A stretch of 64,000 nt of DNA from Paraburkholderia flagellata. Its GTDB lineage: Bacteria; Pseudomonadota; Gammaproteobacteria; Burkholderiales; Burkholderiaceae. The position numbers were made by a program, and so were the translations under genes. Under the pieces are notes generated by a model, which was given only the letters and a program-made list of their open reading frames with translations, was not told the DNA's origin and ran no database searches. Where the stretch lies: the NCBI RefSeq assembly GCF_021390645.1, contig NZ_JAJEJT010000002.1, positions 1,178,001 to 1,242,000 on the forward strand, given 5' to 3'. Within the stretch, counting starts at the first letter, position 1. Every line of letters starts with the position of its first letter. Positions 9,039 through 17,318 of this stretch are shown here, piece by piece.

Positions 9039-10093
9039 TGCAGCACCCCTTCGAGCAGCGCCTCGAAGTCGAACGTCGACGCCTCGCCGAGTTGCGCGCC
9101 GTGCTGCGCGAGGAATTCATCGGCGGTGCGGCGGCCTTCGTCGCGCAGCATCGTGATGAACGACCACTCGGCGTTGAGCTTCGACGACGAGCCCAGCGTG
9201 ACGAGCTTCGCGCTATGCACGCGATGCAGGCGCATACCCGCCCAGCGGCGGCCCTCCTCGCTGCCCGCGTCCGCGACCTTGTGCAGCAGCGCCATCATGC
9301 GCAGTTCCTTGAGTAGCGGCGAGTTGAACGCGATCTCATTCACGCGGTTGATGATGTCGCGCGCCGAGCGCGGCGTGCCCGCGCGCTCCACGGGGTTCAC
9401 CTGCACGAGGATCGTGTCGATCGAATCGGTCTCGCGAATCAGCGGCGTCATGGTGGGATTGCCCGCGTACCCGCCGTCCCAGTAGGCTTCGCCGTCGATC
9501 TCGACGGCCTGGAAGAGCGTGGGCAGGCAAGCCGAGGCGAGCAGTGCGTCAGGCGTGACGTCGGCATTGCGGAACACGCGCGCCTGGCCGTTGGAGACGC
9601 GCGTGGCCGTGACGAAAAGCTTGATGCGCGAGTGACGCAATGCGTCGAAATCAATGGTGTCGGCGAGGATCGTGCGCAAAGGATTCACGCGCCCCGGATT
9701 CAGATCGTATGGCGAGACGACGCGCGCCATCATGTCGAGCGCGACAAACACGGGCGAATGGTCGAGCGACCAGCGACCGAGCAGGATGTCGACGGGGCCG
9801 CGCCGGAACGGGCTGAAGCGCGCTGCGTCGGACACGCGGCGCCAGAAGTGCTCGAGCGCCTCGCGCGCGCCGGCCGCGCCGCCGCGCGCATGGCCGCCCG
9901 CGAGCACGGCGGCGTTCATCGCGCCCGCCGAGGTGCCGGAAATGCCTTCGATCTGCAGCCACGGTTCTTCGAGCAGGCGGTCCAGCACGCCCCATGTGTA
10001 GGCGCCATGGGAGCCGCCGCCTTGCAGCGCGAGATCGACGAGCAAGGGCTCGTTGCGGGTCGTGCGGGTTGACGTCTCGGCTTCGGCGGGCAT
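9035..10093 (-). CDS. Patatin-like phospholipase
   Basis: Serine lipid acyl hydrolase of 352 residues. All patatin signatures are visible: oxyanion-hole GGGSHGAYTWG (25-35), nucleophile elbow GTSAG with S55, and the dyad aspartate D206 in DGGYAGNP. There is no signal peptide, so it is probably cytoplasmic; relatives include PHB-associated patatins. It is the first gene of a two-gene operon with the GntP permease (ATGA overlap at 9035-9038). A role in lipid or PHB turnover feeding the transporter substrate is a reasonable inference from this recurrent pairing, not a demonstrated function. Confidence 0.9.
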   Translation of the reverse strand: MPAEAETSTRTTRNEPLLVDLALQGGGSHGAYTWGVLDRLLEEPWLQIEGISGTSAGAMNAAVLAGGHARGGAAGAREALEHFWRRVSDAARFSPFRRGPVDILLGRWSLDHSPVFVALDMMARVVSPYDLNPGRVNPLRTILADTIDFDALRHSRIKLFVTATRVSNGQARVFRNADVTPDALLASACLPTLFQAVEIDGEAYWDGGYAGNPTMTPLIRETDSIDTILVQVNPVERAGTPRSARDIINRVNEIAFNSPLLKELRMMALLHKVADAGSEEGRRWAGMRLHRVHSAKLVTLGSSSKLNAEWSFITMLRDEGRRTADEFLAQHGAQLGEASTFDFEALLEGVLQ

Positions 10094-10289
10094 TGCGGCT
10101 CCGTTCCAGATCGACCACGAGCGAGGTTACAGGAAAAGCGCAAATGGCCGCACGAGAATGACGCAGCGCGCAATGCGGGTTCACGCGGCTTCACGCGCGC
10201 TTGCGCTGGCTCGAATCGTGCTGGACAGAGCGGCGCGCCAAGGGGGCGTTTGGTAGACTGGATCTTCTGTCACGCTTTCCAGCCTTGCC

Positions 10290-11318
10290 GTGTCGAATGC
10301 CCATCCGCTTCACGGGCCGCTTTCGCTATCGGACCCGCTTCCTGCCCTGCTCGCCGAAATCCGCGCCTGCCATGCCTGCGCGGACGCGCTGCCGCTCGGC
10401 CCGCGCCCAGTGCTTCAGGCGAGCGAAACGGCAAGTCTGCTGATCGTTGGCCAGGCACCGGGCGCAAAGGTCCATGCCTCAGGCGTGCCGTGGGATGACG
10501 CGAGCGGCAAACGGCTGCGCGCGTGGCTCGGCATCGATAGCGAAACGTTTTACGACGCGGCCCAGGTCGCGCTCGTGCCGATGGGCTTTTGCTACCCCGG
10601 ACGAGGCGCGGGTGGAGATAACCCGCCGCGCCCGGAATGCGCCCCGCTCTGGCACGCGCGGCTCATCAAGCAATTGCGCGGCGTGCGGCTGACGCTGCTC
10701 GTCGGCCAGTATGCCCAGCGCTATTTTCTGGGCAGCGAGCGACGCGGCTCGCTCACCGAAACAGTGGCAGCCTGGCGCGACTATGCACCCAATTTCGTGC
10801 CGCTTCCGCATCCGTCGCCACGCAATCAGGTGTGGTTCAAGCGTCACCCGTGGTTCGATCACGATGTCGTGCCCGCGCTGCAGGCGCGCGTGCAGGCGTT
10901 GCTGGCACCCGGGCAGCGCCACGCGCCATCCTCAACCAGGGAACCGACAATGACGAAACCGGCAATCGATATCCAGCGAGTCTACGAGCCGCTGCCCGAG
11001 GATGGGCGCCACTGCTTTCTGGTGGACCGGCTGTGGCCGCGCGGCCTGAGCAAGGAAAAACTCGCGAACGTGGAATGGGCGAAAGCGGTCGCGCCGAGCA
11101 CCGAACTGCGCCAATGGTTCCACAAGGATCCGGAACAGTGGGACGAATTCAAGAAGCGCTATCTGGCCGAGCTGAACGCCAACCCGGACGCCTGGCATCC
11201 GCTCGCCGAAGCGGCCGGTAAGGGGCACATCTCCCTGCTCTATGGCTCGCACGACACGCAGCGCAATCATGCGATCGTGCTGCGCGACTATCTGGCGAAG
11301 CACACGAAGCACAAATGA
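10290..11318 (+). CDS. Uracil-DNA glycosylase-family / DUF488 fusion protein
   Basis: A 342-residue two-domain protein. Residues 1-210 resemble a uracil-DNA glycosylase-superfamily protein: LIVGQAPG (51-58) matches the active-site motif and PHPSPRN near 193 matches the conserved HPSPRN block. Residues 226-342 form a complete DUF488 (YeaO-like) domain: IDIQRVYEPLPEDGRHCFLVDRLWPRG. Translation starts at GTG 10290 (VSNAHPL), no earlier in-frame ATG. The linker codes for the sequence before an internal ATG at 10950, preceded by an AGGGAA Shine-Dalgarno-like stretch, as if a second gene once started there. No stop separates the domains, so a fusion, or one frame with an internal start, is real in this DNA. 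Confidence 0.85.
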   Translation: MSNAHPLHGPLSLSDPLPALLAEIRACHACADALPLGPRPVLQASETASLLIVGQAPGAKVHASGVPWDDASGKRLRAWLGIDSETFYDAAQVALVPMGFCYPGRGAGGDNPPRPECAPLWHARLIKQLRGVRLTLLVGQYAQRYFLGSERRGSLTETVAAWRDYAPNFVPLPHPSPRNQVWFKRHPWFDHDVVPALQARVQALLAPGQRHAPSSTREPTMTKPAIDIQRVYEPLPEDGRHCFLVDRLWPRGLSKEKLANVEWAKAVAPSTELRQWFHKDPEQWDEFKKRYLAELNANPDAWHPLAEAAGKGHISLLYGSHDTQRNHAIVLRDYLAKHTKHK

Positions 11319-11344
11319 GCGGGCGGCGCGCAGGCGCCGCCCGC
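11319..11344. terminator. Hairpin between convergent genes
   Basis: A perfect 11-base GC-rich stem (11319-11329 with 11334-11344) with a 4-base loop, placed between the convergent fusion gene and the fatty acid transporter gene. No T-run follows on either side, so it is a candidate rather than a classic intrinsic terminator. Confidence 0.6.
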
Positions 11345-11351
11345 CTCACGC

Positions 11352-12674
11352 TCAAAAGAGATACATCCCTGCGACGAACACCACGCCCGAGAACAGCAGC
11401 GTGGTCACGCAGTAACCCATGATGTCGCGCACGCCAAGGCCTGCGATCGCGAGCGCGGGCAGCGCCCAGAACGGCTGCGCCATGTTGGTCCACGCCTCGC
11501 CGTAGGCGATCGCCATCGCCGACTTGCCGAGGTCCGCGCCGAGCGCCTGCGCCGCCGGCATCACGAACGGCCCCTGCACGACCCAGTGGCCGCCGCCCGA
11601 AGGCACCGCGAAGTTGATCACCGCCGAGCTGAGAAACACGAGCAGCGGAAACGTGTGCACGTTCGCGATATCGACGAACCACTTCGTGATGACACCCGCG
11701 AGACCCGAGTGGTCCATGAGCGCCTGAATGCCCGCGTAGAACGGAAACTGGATCATGATGCCCGAGGCGCCCCTCGCGGCGCCGGCCACGGCACGCGCGT
11801 AGGCCATCGGCGTTTTATGCAGCACGAGGCCAGCCGCGAGGAACACGAGATTCACGGTGTCGATGTCGAGCGCGAAGCCCTTCGTGTGAAAGCGGATGCC
11901 AAGGAACACGAAACACAAAGCCGCCACCAGCAGCGAGAGCGCGCGGCTTTCCTCGATGCGCTCGGCGAAGGTCGCGTCCGGTCCGAGCTTGCGCTCGACG
12001 CTCGGCGGATCTTCGAGCAGCGCGGGGTCGACCGAGACCACATCTTCGGGCTTCGGCATCATGAGGCGCACGAGAATCGGCAGCAGCACGATCAGGCCGA
12101 GCGTGATGAACGCGTTGTAGCCCGTGAAAATAGTTTGCGAGACCGGGATCAGGCCAACGGCCTTTTCCATCGGATTGCCCTTCGTGGCCGCCACGAGCGG
12201 CACCGAGCCGGAAAGCCCGCCGTGCCACGTGAGAAAGCCCATGTACGCGGCGGCGACGAGCAGCCGGTAGTCCGTGCCGCGCACCCGCCGCGCCACTTCG
12301 CGCGAAAACATCGCGCCGAGCACGAGGCCGAAGCCCCAGTTGATCGCGCAGGCAATCGCGCCCACGAACGCAACCAGCATCACACCCTGGCCCGGCGTGC
12401 GCGCGCAACTCGCCAACGCGACGAGCATGCGCTTGATCGGGCCGGAACTGGCGAGCGCATGGCCGGTCACGAGAATCAGGACCATCTGCATCGCGAACGC
12501 GAGCAGGTTCCAGAAGCCCGAACCCCACATCATGACTAGCGCTTCGGGCGGCTGCGGCGTGAGCGAGAACGCCAGCACGAAAGTCACGACGGTGAGGAGA
12601 ATGGCGAAGATGAGCGGGTCCGGCAAGATCCGATGCACTACGCCGGTAAAGAAATGGGAAATACGCTGAATCAC
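11352..12674 (-). CDS. Short-chain fatty acid transporter (AtoE family)
   Basis: Inner-membrane carrier of 440 residues with about 11-12 hydrophobic segments, resembling AtoE, which takes up short-chain fatty acids such as butyrate and acetoacetate. Recognisable stretches are HFFTGVVHRILPDPLIFAILLT at the N-terminus, INWGFGLVLGA, and FAVPSGGGHWVVQGPF near the C-terminus, a hallmark of the family. I chose GTG at 12674 (VIQRISHFF) because GAGGAG lies nine bases upstream and the resulting length fits the family; the frame stays open to 12785 but the extra residues look non-coding. It is monocistronic and convergent with the fusion gene. Confidence 0.88.
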   Translation of the reverse strand: MIQRISHFFTGVVHRILPDPLIFAILLTVVTFVLAFSLTPQPPEALVMMWGSGFWNLLAFAMQMVLILVTGHALASSGPIKRMLVALASCARTPGQGVMLVAFVGAIACAINWGFGLVLGAMFSREVARRVRGTDYRLLVAAAYMGFLTWHGGLSGSVPLVAATKGNPMEKAVGLIPVSQTIFTGYNAFITLGLIVLLPILVRLMMPKPEDVVSVDPALLEDPPSVERKLGPDATFAERIEESRALSLLVAALCFVFLGIRFHTKGFALDIDTVNLVFLAAGLVLHKTPMAYARAVAGAARGASGIMIQFPFYAGIQALMDHSGLAGVITKWFVDIANVHTFPLLVFLSSAVINFAVPSGGGHWVVQGPFVMPAAQALGADLGKSAMAIAYGEAWTNMAQPFWALPALAIAGLGVRDIMGYCVTTLLFSGVVFVAGMYLF

Positions 12675-12945
12675 GATGGTCTGCTCCTCGTCTGCTGATA
12701 CGGAATCGGCCGCGTGTTTTCTTGGATGCGAACCGAGGCCGCGATTTTTGCACAGCGCGGCACAATGCGTGTCCGCCGCCGGCAATTCGGCAACCGCGCG
12801 CTGAACGCCGCGCCGGACCCGCGATTGCGTGCCCGCACGAAATAAGCCGTAACACGCTCAAACTCGCCCTAAAAGTCTTATCTGCTACCGTAGACGTTGC
12901 TATCTCAATAAATATCCGGGTGACTCCGCCCGGCGGGAGGCAGCA

Positions 12946-13803
12946 ATGCGCAAGCAGTTTCTCGGTGTCGTGCTCGCCGCGCTAGCCGGCATGTTCGTGG
13001 CTTCGCCGCCCGCACACGCCCAATCGCAGGCATTCACGAATCAGACCGTCAATCTCTACGCCGGACCCGCAGCCGATTTCCCTATCGTCGCCCAGATACC
13101 GGGAGGCGTGGCAGTGACGGTGTGGGGTTGCGTCGCTGGCTTTAGCTGGTGCGACATCGGTTTTCCGGGCCTGCGAGGCTGGGTCTACGGCACCTTTATC
13201 AGCTATCCGTGGCAAGGACAGCGGGTGCCGGTGATGAGCTATGGCCCGCGAATCGGTCTGCCCGTCGTGACGTTCTCGCTCGGCGCGTACTGGGGCAGTC
13301 ACTACCGCGACCGGCCATGGTTCTCCAATCAATCGCGGTGGGCGCGCCATCCGGGGCCGCGGCCCGTGCCGCCGCCGCCCGTGCGGCCGCGGCCGCCCAG
13401 CGGCCGTCCGCCCAGCGGCGCTCGGCCGCCTGGTCAAGGCGGCGGGAATCGTCCACCTAACCAAGGCGGAGGGCATCGTCCGCCCAACAACAACGCGGGA
13501 CAGGGAAACCGGCCACCCGGCGCGGGCCCCGGAAACAACAACGCGCGGCCTCCAGGACAAGGGAATGCCCGACCGCCTGGCCAGGGCGGCGGACGGCCAC
13601 AGGGACAAGGCGGCGGGCGACCGTCCGGTGGCGGGAATAATCGGCCGCAGGGTGGTGGTGGCGGCGGTGGTGGGTCTGGCGGTGGCGGTGGCGGAGGCGG
13701 CGGCGGCGGCGGAGGCGGCGGCGGGTCTGGTGGCGGCAGCGGCGGCGGTGGCGGCGGCGGGTCTGGTGGTGGTGGCGGCGGTCGTCCACCTCCGGGTGGT
13801 TGA
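12946..13803 (+). CDS. Exported SH3-domain protein with glycine-rich tail
   Basis: Exported protein of 285 residues. A signal peptide ends at AHAQ (about 25). A bacterial SH3-like domain (about 28-90: TVNLYAGPAADFPIVAQIPGGVAVTVWGC ... GWVYGTFI) probably binds peptidoglycan or surface polymers. Then come a basic Pro/Arg region (about 130-160), NRPPNQGG-type repeats (about 160-215), and an almost pure glycine run with scattered Ser (about 220-280). A GGGAGG ribosome site precedes the ATG. The C-terminal codons are mostly GGC/GGT/GGA, so the tail can easily vary in length by slippage. Role unknown; probably cell envelope. Confidence 0.8.
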   Translation: MRKQFLGVVLAALAGMFVASPPAHAQSQAFTNQTVNLYAGPAADFPIVAQIPGGVAVTVWGCVAGFSWCDIGFPGLRGWVYGTFISYPWQGQRVPVMSYGPRIGLPVVTFSLGAYWGSHYRDRPWFSNQSRWARHPGPRPVPPPPVRPRPPSGRPPSGARPPGQGGGNRPPNQGGGHRPPNNNAGQGNRPPGAGPGNNNARPPGQGNARPPGQGGGRPQGQGGGRPSGGGNNRPQGGGGGGGGSGGGGGGGGGGGGGGGGSGGGSGGGGGGGSGGGGGGRPPPGG

Positions 13804-13870
13804 CGCGGCGACGCGCGCGAGCAAGTCCATGCACAAGCATGCCACGCCCGCGCTGGCTACATCGCCACAC

Positions 13871-14860
13871 TCAGAACCGATAGCCGATACCCCCCAGGAT
13901 CACGTCCGTATCGCGGCTATAGCGCGTAACGACGCGATTCCACGTAACGCGCGCGGCCCAGTGCTGCGTCAAGCGATATGAAGCCGAGACGGAAATGAGG
14001 CCCGAGAGAATACCGTCGCCGGTATCGCGCTCGTCGGGGTGCTCGCCGTGGTGAATCGCGGCGTAGAGGCCCGCTCCGAACCCCAGCGTGAGACGCTTGT
14101 CGAAAAACGCGCGCGTGAGCCAGAGTTGCGCCGTCGCGCCATCGCGCCGCGCCGAGATGCCATTCCCCTCGTGCAAATACCCCACCGTAGCGTCGAGAAA
14201 GGAGTTGATGCCGCGCCGGTACTCGATCGCCTCGGCCGCCGATGTCTGCGATTCGAGGCTATTGAGGATCGTCTCGCCCGCCATCAGCGTGATCTCGTTG
14301 TTCGTCACTTTCTGCGTGCGCGGCAACGCGAAATCGCGCGGGCCTGGCGTATCGGGCGCGTCGAGCTGGTAGCCGACGCCCAGCATGAGCGATGTCGTCG
14401 ATGGACCGCGCGATACCTGCACGCGATTGAGCTGCAGGTTCGCAGTCCAGCGATTCGCGGCGTACCAGGTAGCGCGCGCGCTATAGAGCACGCCCCAACC
14501 GTGCGTGTCGGACCAGCCTTGGCCCTGGGACGCGGCTTCGGTGTCGAAATAGCGATACGGCCCGACGCCTACCGCAAACACAAAGCGGCGCTGCGCGAGC
14601 GGCAGGCGCGCCCACGCCTGGATGCTCTGCCCGTCGCGGTGATGATTGGGAATATGGCCTTCGTTCAACCACGCTATGCTGCCAGCAAAATACTGGCCGA
14701 AACCCTCCGTGTAATCCATTTGCCACGAATAGGTATGATCGGCGCCGCTCTTGAGCGGCCCTGTATAGAGCGTGAACTCCTGCGCGCAAACCGGTCCGGA
14801 AGCCATAGCGAGCGCGCTGACTGCAACACTGGATGCGGCTAGCGACGTGATGTTTTTCAT
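13871..14860 (-). CDS. Putative outer-membrane beta-barrel protein
   Basis: Family not recognised by name. A 329-residue protein with signal peptide (cleavage near PVCAQ, residue 27) followed by many alternating amphipathic strands rich in aromatic residues, ending in GGIGYRF, the C-terminal aromatic signature of outer-membrane beta-barrels. Segments such as FAVGVGPYRYFDT and LMLGVGYQLD look like strand hairpins. It is monocistronic, converging on the SH3 protein gene with 67 bases between. Probably a porin-like or lipid-modifying barrel; function cannot be assigned. Confidence 0.7.
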   Translation of the reverse strand: MKNITSLAASSVAVSALAMASGPVCAQEFTLYTGPLKSGADHTYSWQMDYTEGFGQYFAGSIAWLNEGHIPNHHRDGQSIQAWARLPLAQRRFVFAVGVGPYRYFDTEAASQGQGWSDTHGWGVLYSARATWYAANRWTANLQLNRVQVSRGPSTTSLMLGVGYQLDAPDTPGPRDFALPRTQKVTNNEITLMAGETILNSLESQTSAAEAIEYRRGINSFLDATVGYLHEGNGISARRDGATAQLWLTRAFFDKRLTLGFGAGLYAAIHHGEHPDERDTGDGILSGLISVSASYRLTQHWAARVTWNRVVTRYSRDTDVILGGIGYRF

Positions 14861-15040
14861 TGCTTGCTTTGGCGCCTTGCGGTTTCGATGGCGAGACTCG
14901 CTGCAAGCAAAATGTATGCAACGAAACGCGGAGCATATCGCGCCGCGATATTTTTTGTGTGACCCCGCTCTTTCAATTAATTACGAGATGTCGCAGCACA
15001 AATATCCGATTTTTATTTCGTCATCCTTATTACATGACTT

Positions 15041-15073
15041 AAAAAGAAACGCCGCACAGAAGTGCGGCGTTTT
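15041..15073 (-). terminator. Terminator after the small His-rich protein gene
   Basis: Stem AAACGCCGCAC (15047-15057) pairs with GTGCGGCGTTT (15062-15072) around an AGAA loop. An A-run at 15041-15045 gives U residues for minus-strand transcripts leaving the gene at 15106. Three T residues at 15070-15072 make it weakly usable in the other direction too. Confidence 0.75.
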
Positions 15074-15105
15074 GCCCTGCAGTCAGTTTCGCAGTCGGCG
15101 CAATT

Positions 15106-15267
15106 TCAGTGCACGTGATGGCACACACGTTCAGCGTGATGGTGAACGTGTTCGACGTGGCACACCTCGTGGTGATACGGTGCGGCGACAGCAGCGAGCG
15201 GCGCGAAGAGCGCGGCGCAGGAAATCAGGGCAAACAGGCGGACAACGGGCTTGGTAACGGCGTTCAT
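15106..15267 (-). CDS. Small exported histidine-rich protein
   Basis: A 53-residue protein from ATG 15267 (MNAVTKPVVRLF). A signal peptide with cleavage near AVAAPY leaves a mature peptide of about 25 residues with roughly ten histidines and two cysteines (HHEVCHVEHVHHHAERVCHHVH). Similar tiny His/Cys peptides occur in Burkholderia genomes. Metal binding in the periplasm is plausible from composition only. The frame also extends upstream to 15309, but starting there would put non-signal residues before the hydrophobic core. A terminator lies 33 bases past the stop. Confidence 0.65.
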   Translation of the reverse strand: MNAVTKPVVRLFALISCAALFAPLAAVAAPYHHEVCHVEHVHHHAERVCHHVH

Positions 15268-15426
15268 GACTCGGCTTTTGCGTGTGAAAACAGCGTGGGT
15301 TGGAACCAAAAGCCAGCACTGTATCGCAGAGTGTTCCGCAGCGTATTACATGAATGTAACGGGCGTAGCGCTCAATGAAACGCTCTTGACACGCGTTGCT
15401 GCACGACACCGGGGTGTCCCGACCGC

Positions 15427-15639
15427 TCAAATACTGCGCTCGCCGCCCTCGTCATGCGTGAGACGCCGCAGCAGTTCGCGACCGCGTGTTGTGAGCCGCA
15501 GCGTGGGGTCGCCGCCCGCTTGGTCCATCTCGACGAGACGGTAGCGCTGAAGCGCCAGGAAATCGGAATCGAGCGTCTGAATCGGCGCGTCTGTATCACG
15601 GATCAGCAGCAATGTCGCTAGTTCGTGGTGGCTGAGCAT
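15427..15639 (-). CDS. Small hypothetical protein, winged-helix-like
   Basis: A 70-residue protein from ATG 15639 (MLSHHELATLLLIRD), supported by GGAGAG five bases upstream. Its pattern of an N-terminal helix, then FLALQRYRLVEMD and LRLTTRGRELLRRL, resembles small winged-helix proteins in which a Leu-Val turn precedes a beta-wing ending in LTxxG. Similar short proteins are common in Burkholderia and have no assigned role. A DNA-binding function is a guess from secondary structure. Confidence 0.65.
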   Translation of the reverse strand: MLSHHELATLLLIRDTDAPIQTLDSDFLALQRYRLVEMDQAGGDPTLRLTTRGRELLRRLTHDEGGERSI

Positions 15640-15822
15640 CGGGTCTCTCCAGTGGTTGGCCAGAGTCAGCGTTTGCGCGCCAATTCCGGCCACATGCCCG
15701 AAAAGCATTCGACCGAAGGGCCGTGGGCTTGAGTCTCCCCAGCATAGCGAGTCAATCGTACAGTTTCGCTACAGTCGTGTTTCGCTGCGTTACTTGTCGA
15801 TGAATCGGCAACGTCCTGCCCT

Positions 15823-15866
15823 AAAAAAGCGGCGCGCAACTGCACGATATGCAGTCTGCGCGCCGC
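15823..15866 (-). terminator. Rho-independent terminator after hsp20
   Basis: A perfect 10-base stem (15829-15838 with 15857-15866) continues into a 6-base inner stem ACTGCA/TGCAGT with one bulged C and a CGATA loop. Six A residues at 15823-15828 become U in the minus-strand transcript. It sits 22 bases beyond the hsp20 stop. Confidence 0.85.
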
Positions 15867-15887
15867 CCGCTCTACACCTGTTCTGCC

Positions 15888-16319
15888 TTAATTGATTTCG
15901 AGGCGCTTACTGGCGGCCGCGGCCCGCTTCGGCAGCGCTAGCGTCAGCACACCATCCTTGTATTGCGCGCTCGCCTTTTCGTCGTCGATTTCCGCAGCAA
16001 GCGTAAACGCACGGCTCACGCTGCCCGAATAGCGCTCGCGACGCACGACGCGCTCGCCTTCCTTCAGTTCGCTGCCTCGCTCGACCTTCGCCGCGATCGA
16101 AACGAGATTGCCATCGATTTTCACGTCAATGTCCTTGCGATCGACGCCGGGCATTTCGGCCTTCACCGTGAAGCCAGCCTCGTCTTCCGTCACGTCGATC
16201 CGGATGCTGGCCGCCTGCCCTTCCACGCCACTCGTGGCACGCAACGGCCGAAACAGCCCGTGAAACAGATCGGGCACACTTTCCATCGAAAACGGATCGT
16301 AACGCGAGATATTGCTCAT
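15888..16319 (-). CDS. Hsp20-family small heat shock protein
   Basis: ATP-independent chaperone of 143 residues that holds unfolding proteins. The alpha-crystallin domain spans about 40-130 (IRIDVTEDEAGFTVKAEMPG ... DGVLTLALPK), including the A-x-x-x-G-V-L-T signature (SAQYKDGVLTLALPK). Start ATG 16319 is chosen because GGAGGC lies just upstream; the frame runs back to 16355. It is followed by a strong terminator and preceded by an unusual inverted repeat (16386-16440). It lies beside PHB and stress genes, consistent with a stress island. Confidence 0.9.
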   Translation of the reverse strand: MSNISRYDPFSMESVPDLFHGLFRPLRATSGVEGQAASIRIDVTEDEAGFTVKAEMPGVDRKDIDVKIDGNLVSIAAKVERGSELKEGERVVRRERYSGSVSRAFTLAAEIDDEKASAQYKDGVLTLALPKRAAAASKRLEIN

Positions 16320-16385
16320 TGATGCCTCCATGGGCTGAACGTTTTCCTTGTCCATGCAACGATCAACGTTACATCGGATTCCTTA

Positions 16386-16440
16386 ATTATCTGTCAGTTA
16401 GTGCAGGCGCATGACGTCCCTACGGTCAACGACAGATAAT
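16386..16440. repeat. 10-bp inverted repeat upstream of hsp20
   Basis: ATTATCTGTC at 16386-16395 is the exact reverse complement of GACAGATAAT at 16431-16440, with 35 bases between. The pair lies 67-121 bases before the hsp20 start. It does not match CIRCE (TTAGCACTC). It could be a split operator; the function is unknown. Confidence 0.5.
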
Positions 16441-16571
16441 CGCCGGCAACGAATCGCGCCGCTCACGCGGCGCGGTCGCTGCCGCTTACCGTTCCAACAT
16501 GAAGGCGCCTTGCGCGTTTGCAAGACCCTTTTTTTGCCGAGCGCGAAATTATTGCGTCGCTGCGCGGCGCG

Positions 16572-17318
16572 TCATTGCATGTGCATGCCGCCGTTGATCG
16601 CGATATCGGCGCCGGTGATGAACCCCGCGTCGTCCGAGCAGAGGAACGCCACCAGTGCCGCGACCTCGTTTGGCTGGCCGAGGCGGCCCACCGGAATTTG
16701 CGGCAGGATGCGCGCGTCCAGCACGTCCTTCGGCACGGCTTCCACCATTTGCGTGGCGAGATAGCCCGGCGACACGGTGTTCACCGTCACGCCCTTTTTC
16801 GCCACTTCCAGTGCGAGCGCCTTCGTGAAGCCATGCATGCCCGCCTTCGCCGCCGAATAGTTGGTCTGCCCGAAAGCGCCGCGCGAGCCGTTGACCGAGC
16901 CGATATTGATGATGCGCCCGAAGCCGCGCTCGATCATGCCGGGCAAGAACGGCTTCGTCACGTTGAAGAGCGCGTCGAGATCGGTGCGCAGCACGGAGTC
17001 CCAGTCGGCTTTCGACATCTTGACGAAGCTGCGGTCGCACGTGATGCCCGCATTGTTGATGAGCACGTCCACCTGACCGAGATCGTCGAGCGCTTGCAGC
17101 GCCGCGCGCTCGCAGGCTTCGCAATCAGCAACGTTCATTTGATGACAGCCGAAATCGCGGCCCGACGCGCGTTCGGCGGCAAGCCACGCGTCGGCCCGCG
17201 TGTTCGCCGCAGAGCATGAGACTGCGACGGTCATGCCCGCGTCGTGCAAGCGCCGGCTGATAGCCTCGCCGAGTCCGCCCATGCCGCCCGTGACGAAGGC
17301 AACGCGCTTAGTGGCCAT
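16572..17318 (-). CDS. phaB: Acetoacetyl-CoA reductase
   Basis: NADPH-dependent reductase of 248 residues converting acetoacetyl-CoA to (R)-3-hydroxybutyryl-CoA, the second step of polyhydroxybutyrate synthesis. Short-chain dehydrogenase features are TGGMGGLG (10-17) for cofactor binding, NNAG at 88-91, and catalytic S141, Y154 and K158. The QTNYSAAKAGMHGFTKALA block and C-terminus TGADIAINGGMHMQ are typical of PhaB. Start ATG 17318 is preceded by GGAGG; the frame remains open to 17390. It overlaps the end of the phasin-like gene by 11 bases, so the two are probably one operon. It sits apart from any phaC/phaA, suggesting an extra, conditionally used copy. Confidence 0.9.
   Translation of the reverse strand: MATKRVAFVTGGMGGLGEAISRRLHDAGMTVAVSCSAANTRADAWLAAERASGRDFGCHQMNVADCEACERAALQALDDLGQVDVLINNAGITCDRSFVKMSKADWDSVLRTDLDALFNVTKPFLPGMIERGFGRIINIGSVNGSRGAFGQTNYSAAKAGMHGFTKALALEVAKKGVTVNTVSPGYLATQMVEAVPKDVLDARILPQIPVGRLGQPNEVAALVAFLCSDDAGFITGADIAINGGMHMQ

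Noticed and set aside
7251..9485. 744-codon plus frame antisense to the GntP permease and patatin genes
   Set aside because: Composition typical of antisense GC-rich shadows (Arg/His/Glu); the opposite strand has clear patatin and permease motifs.
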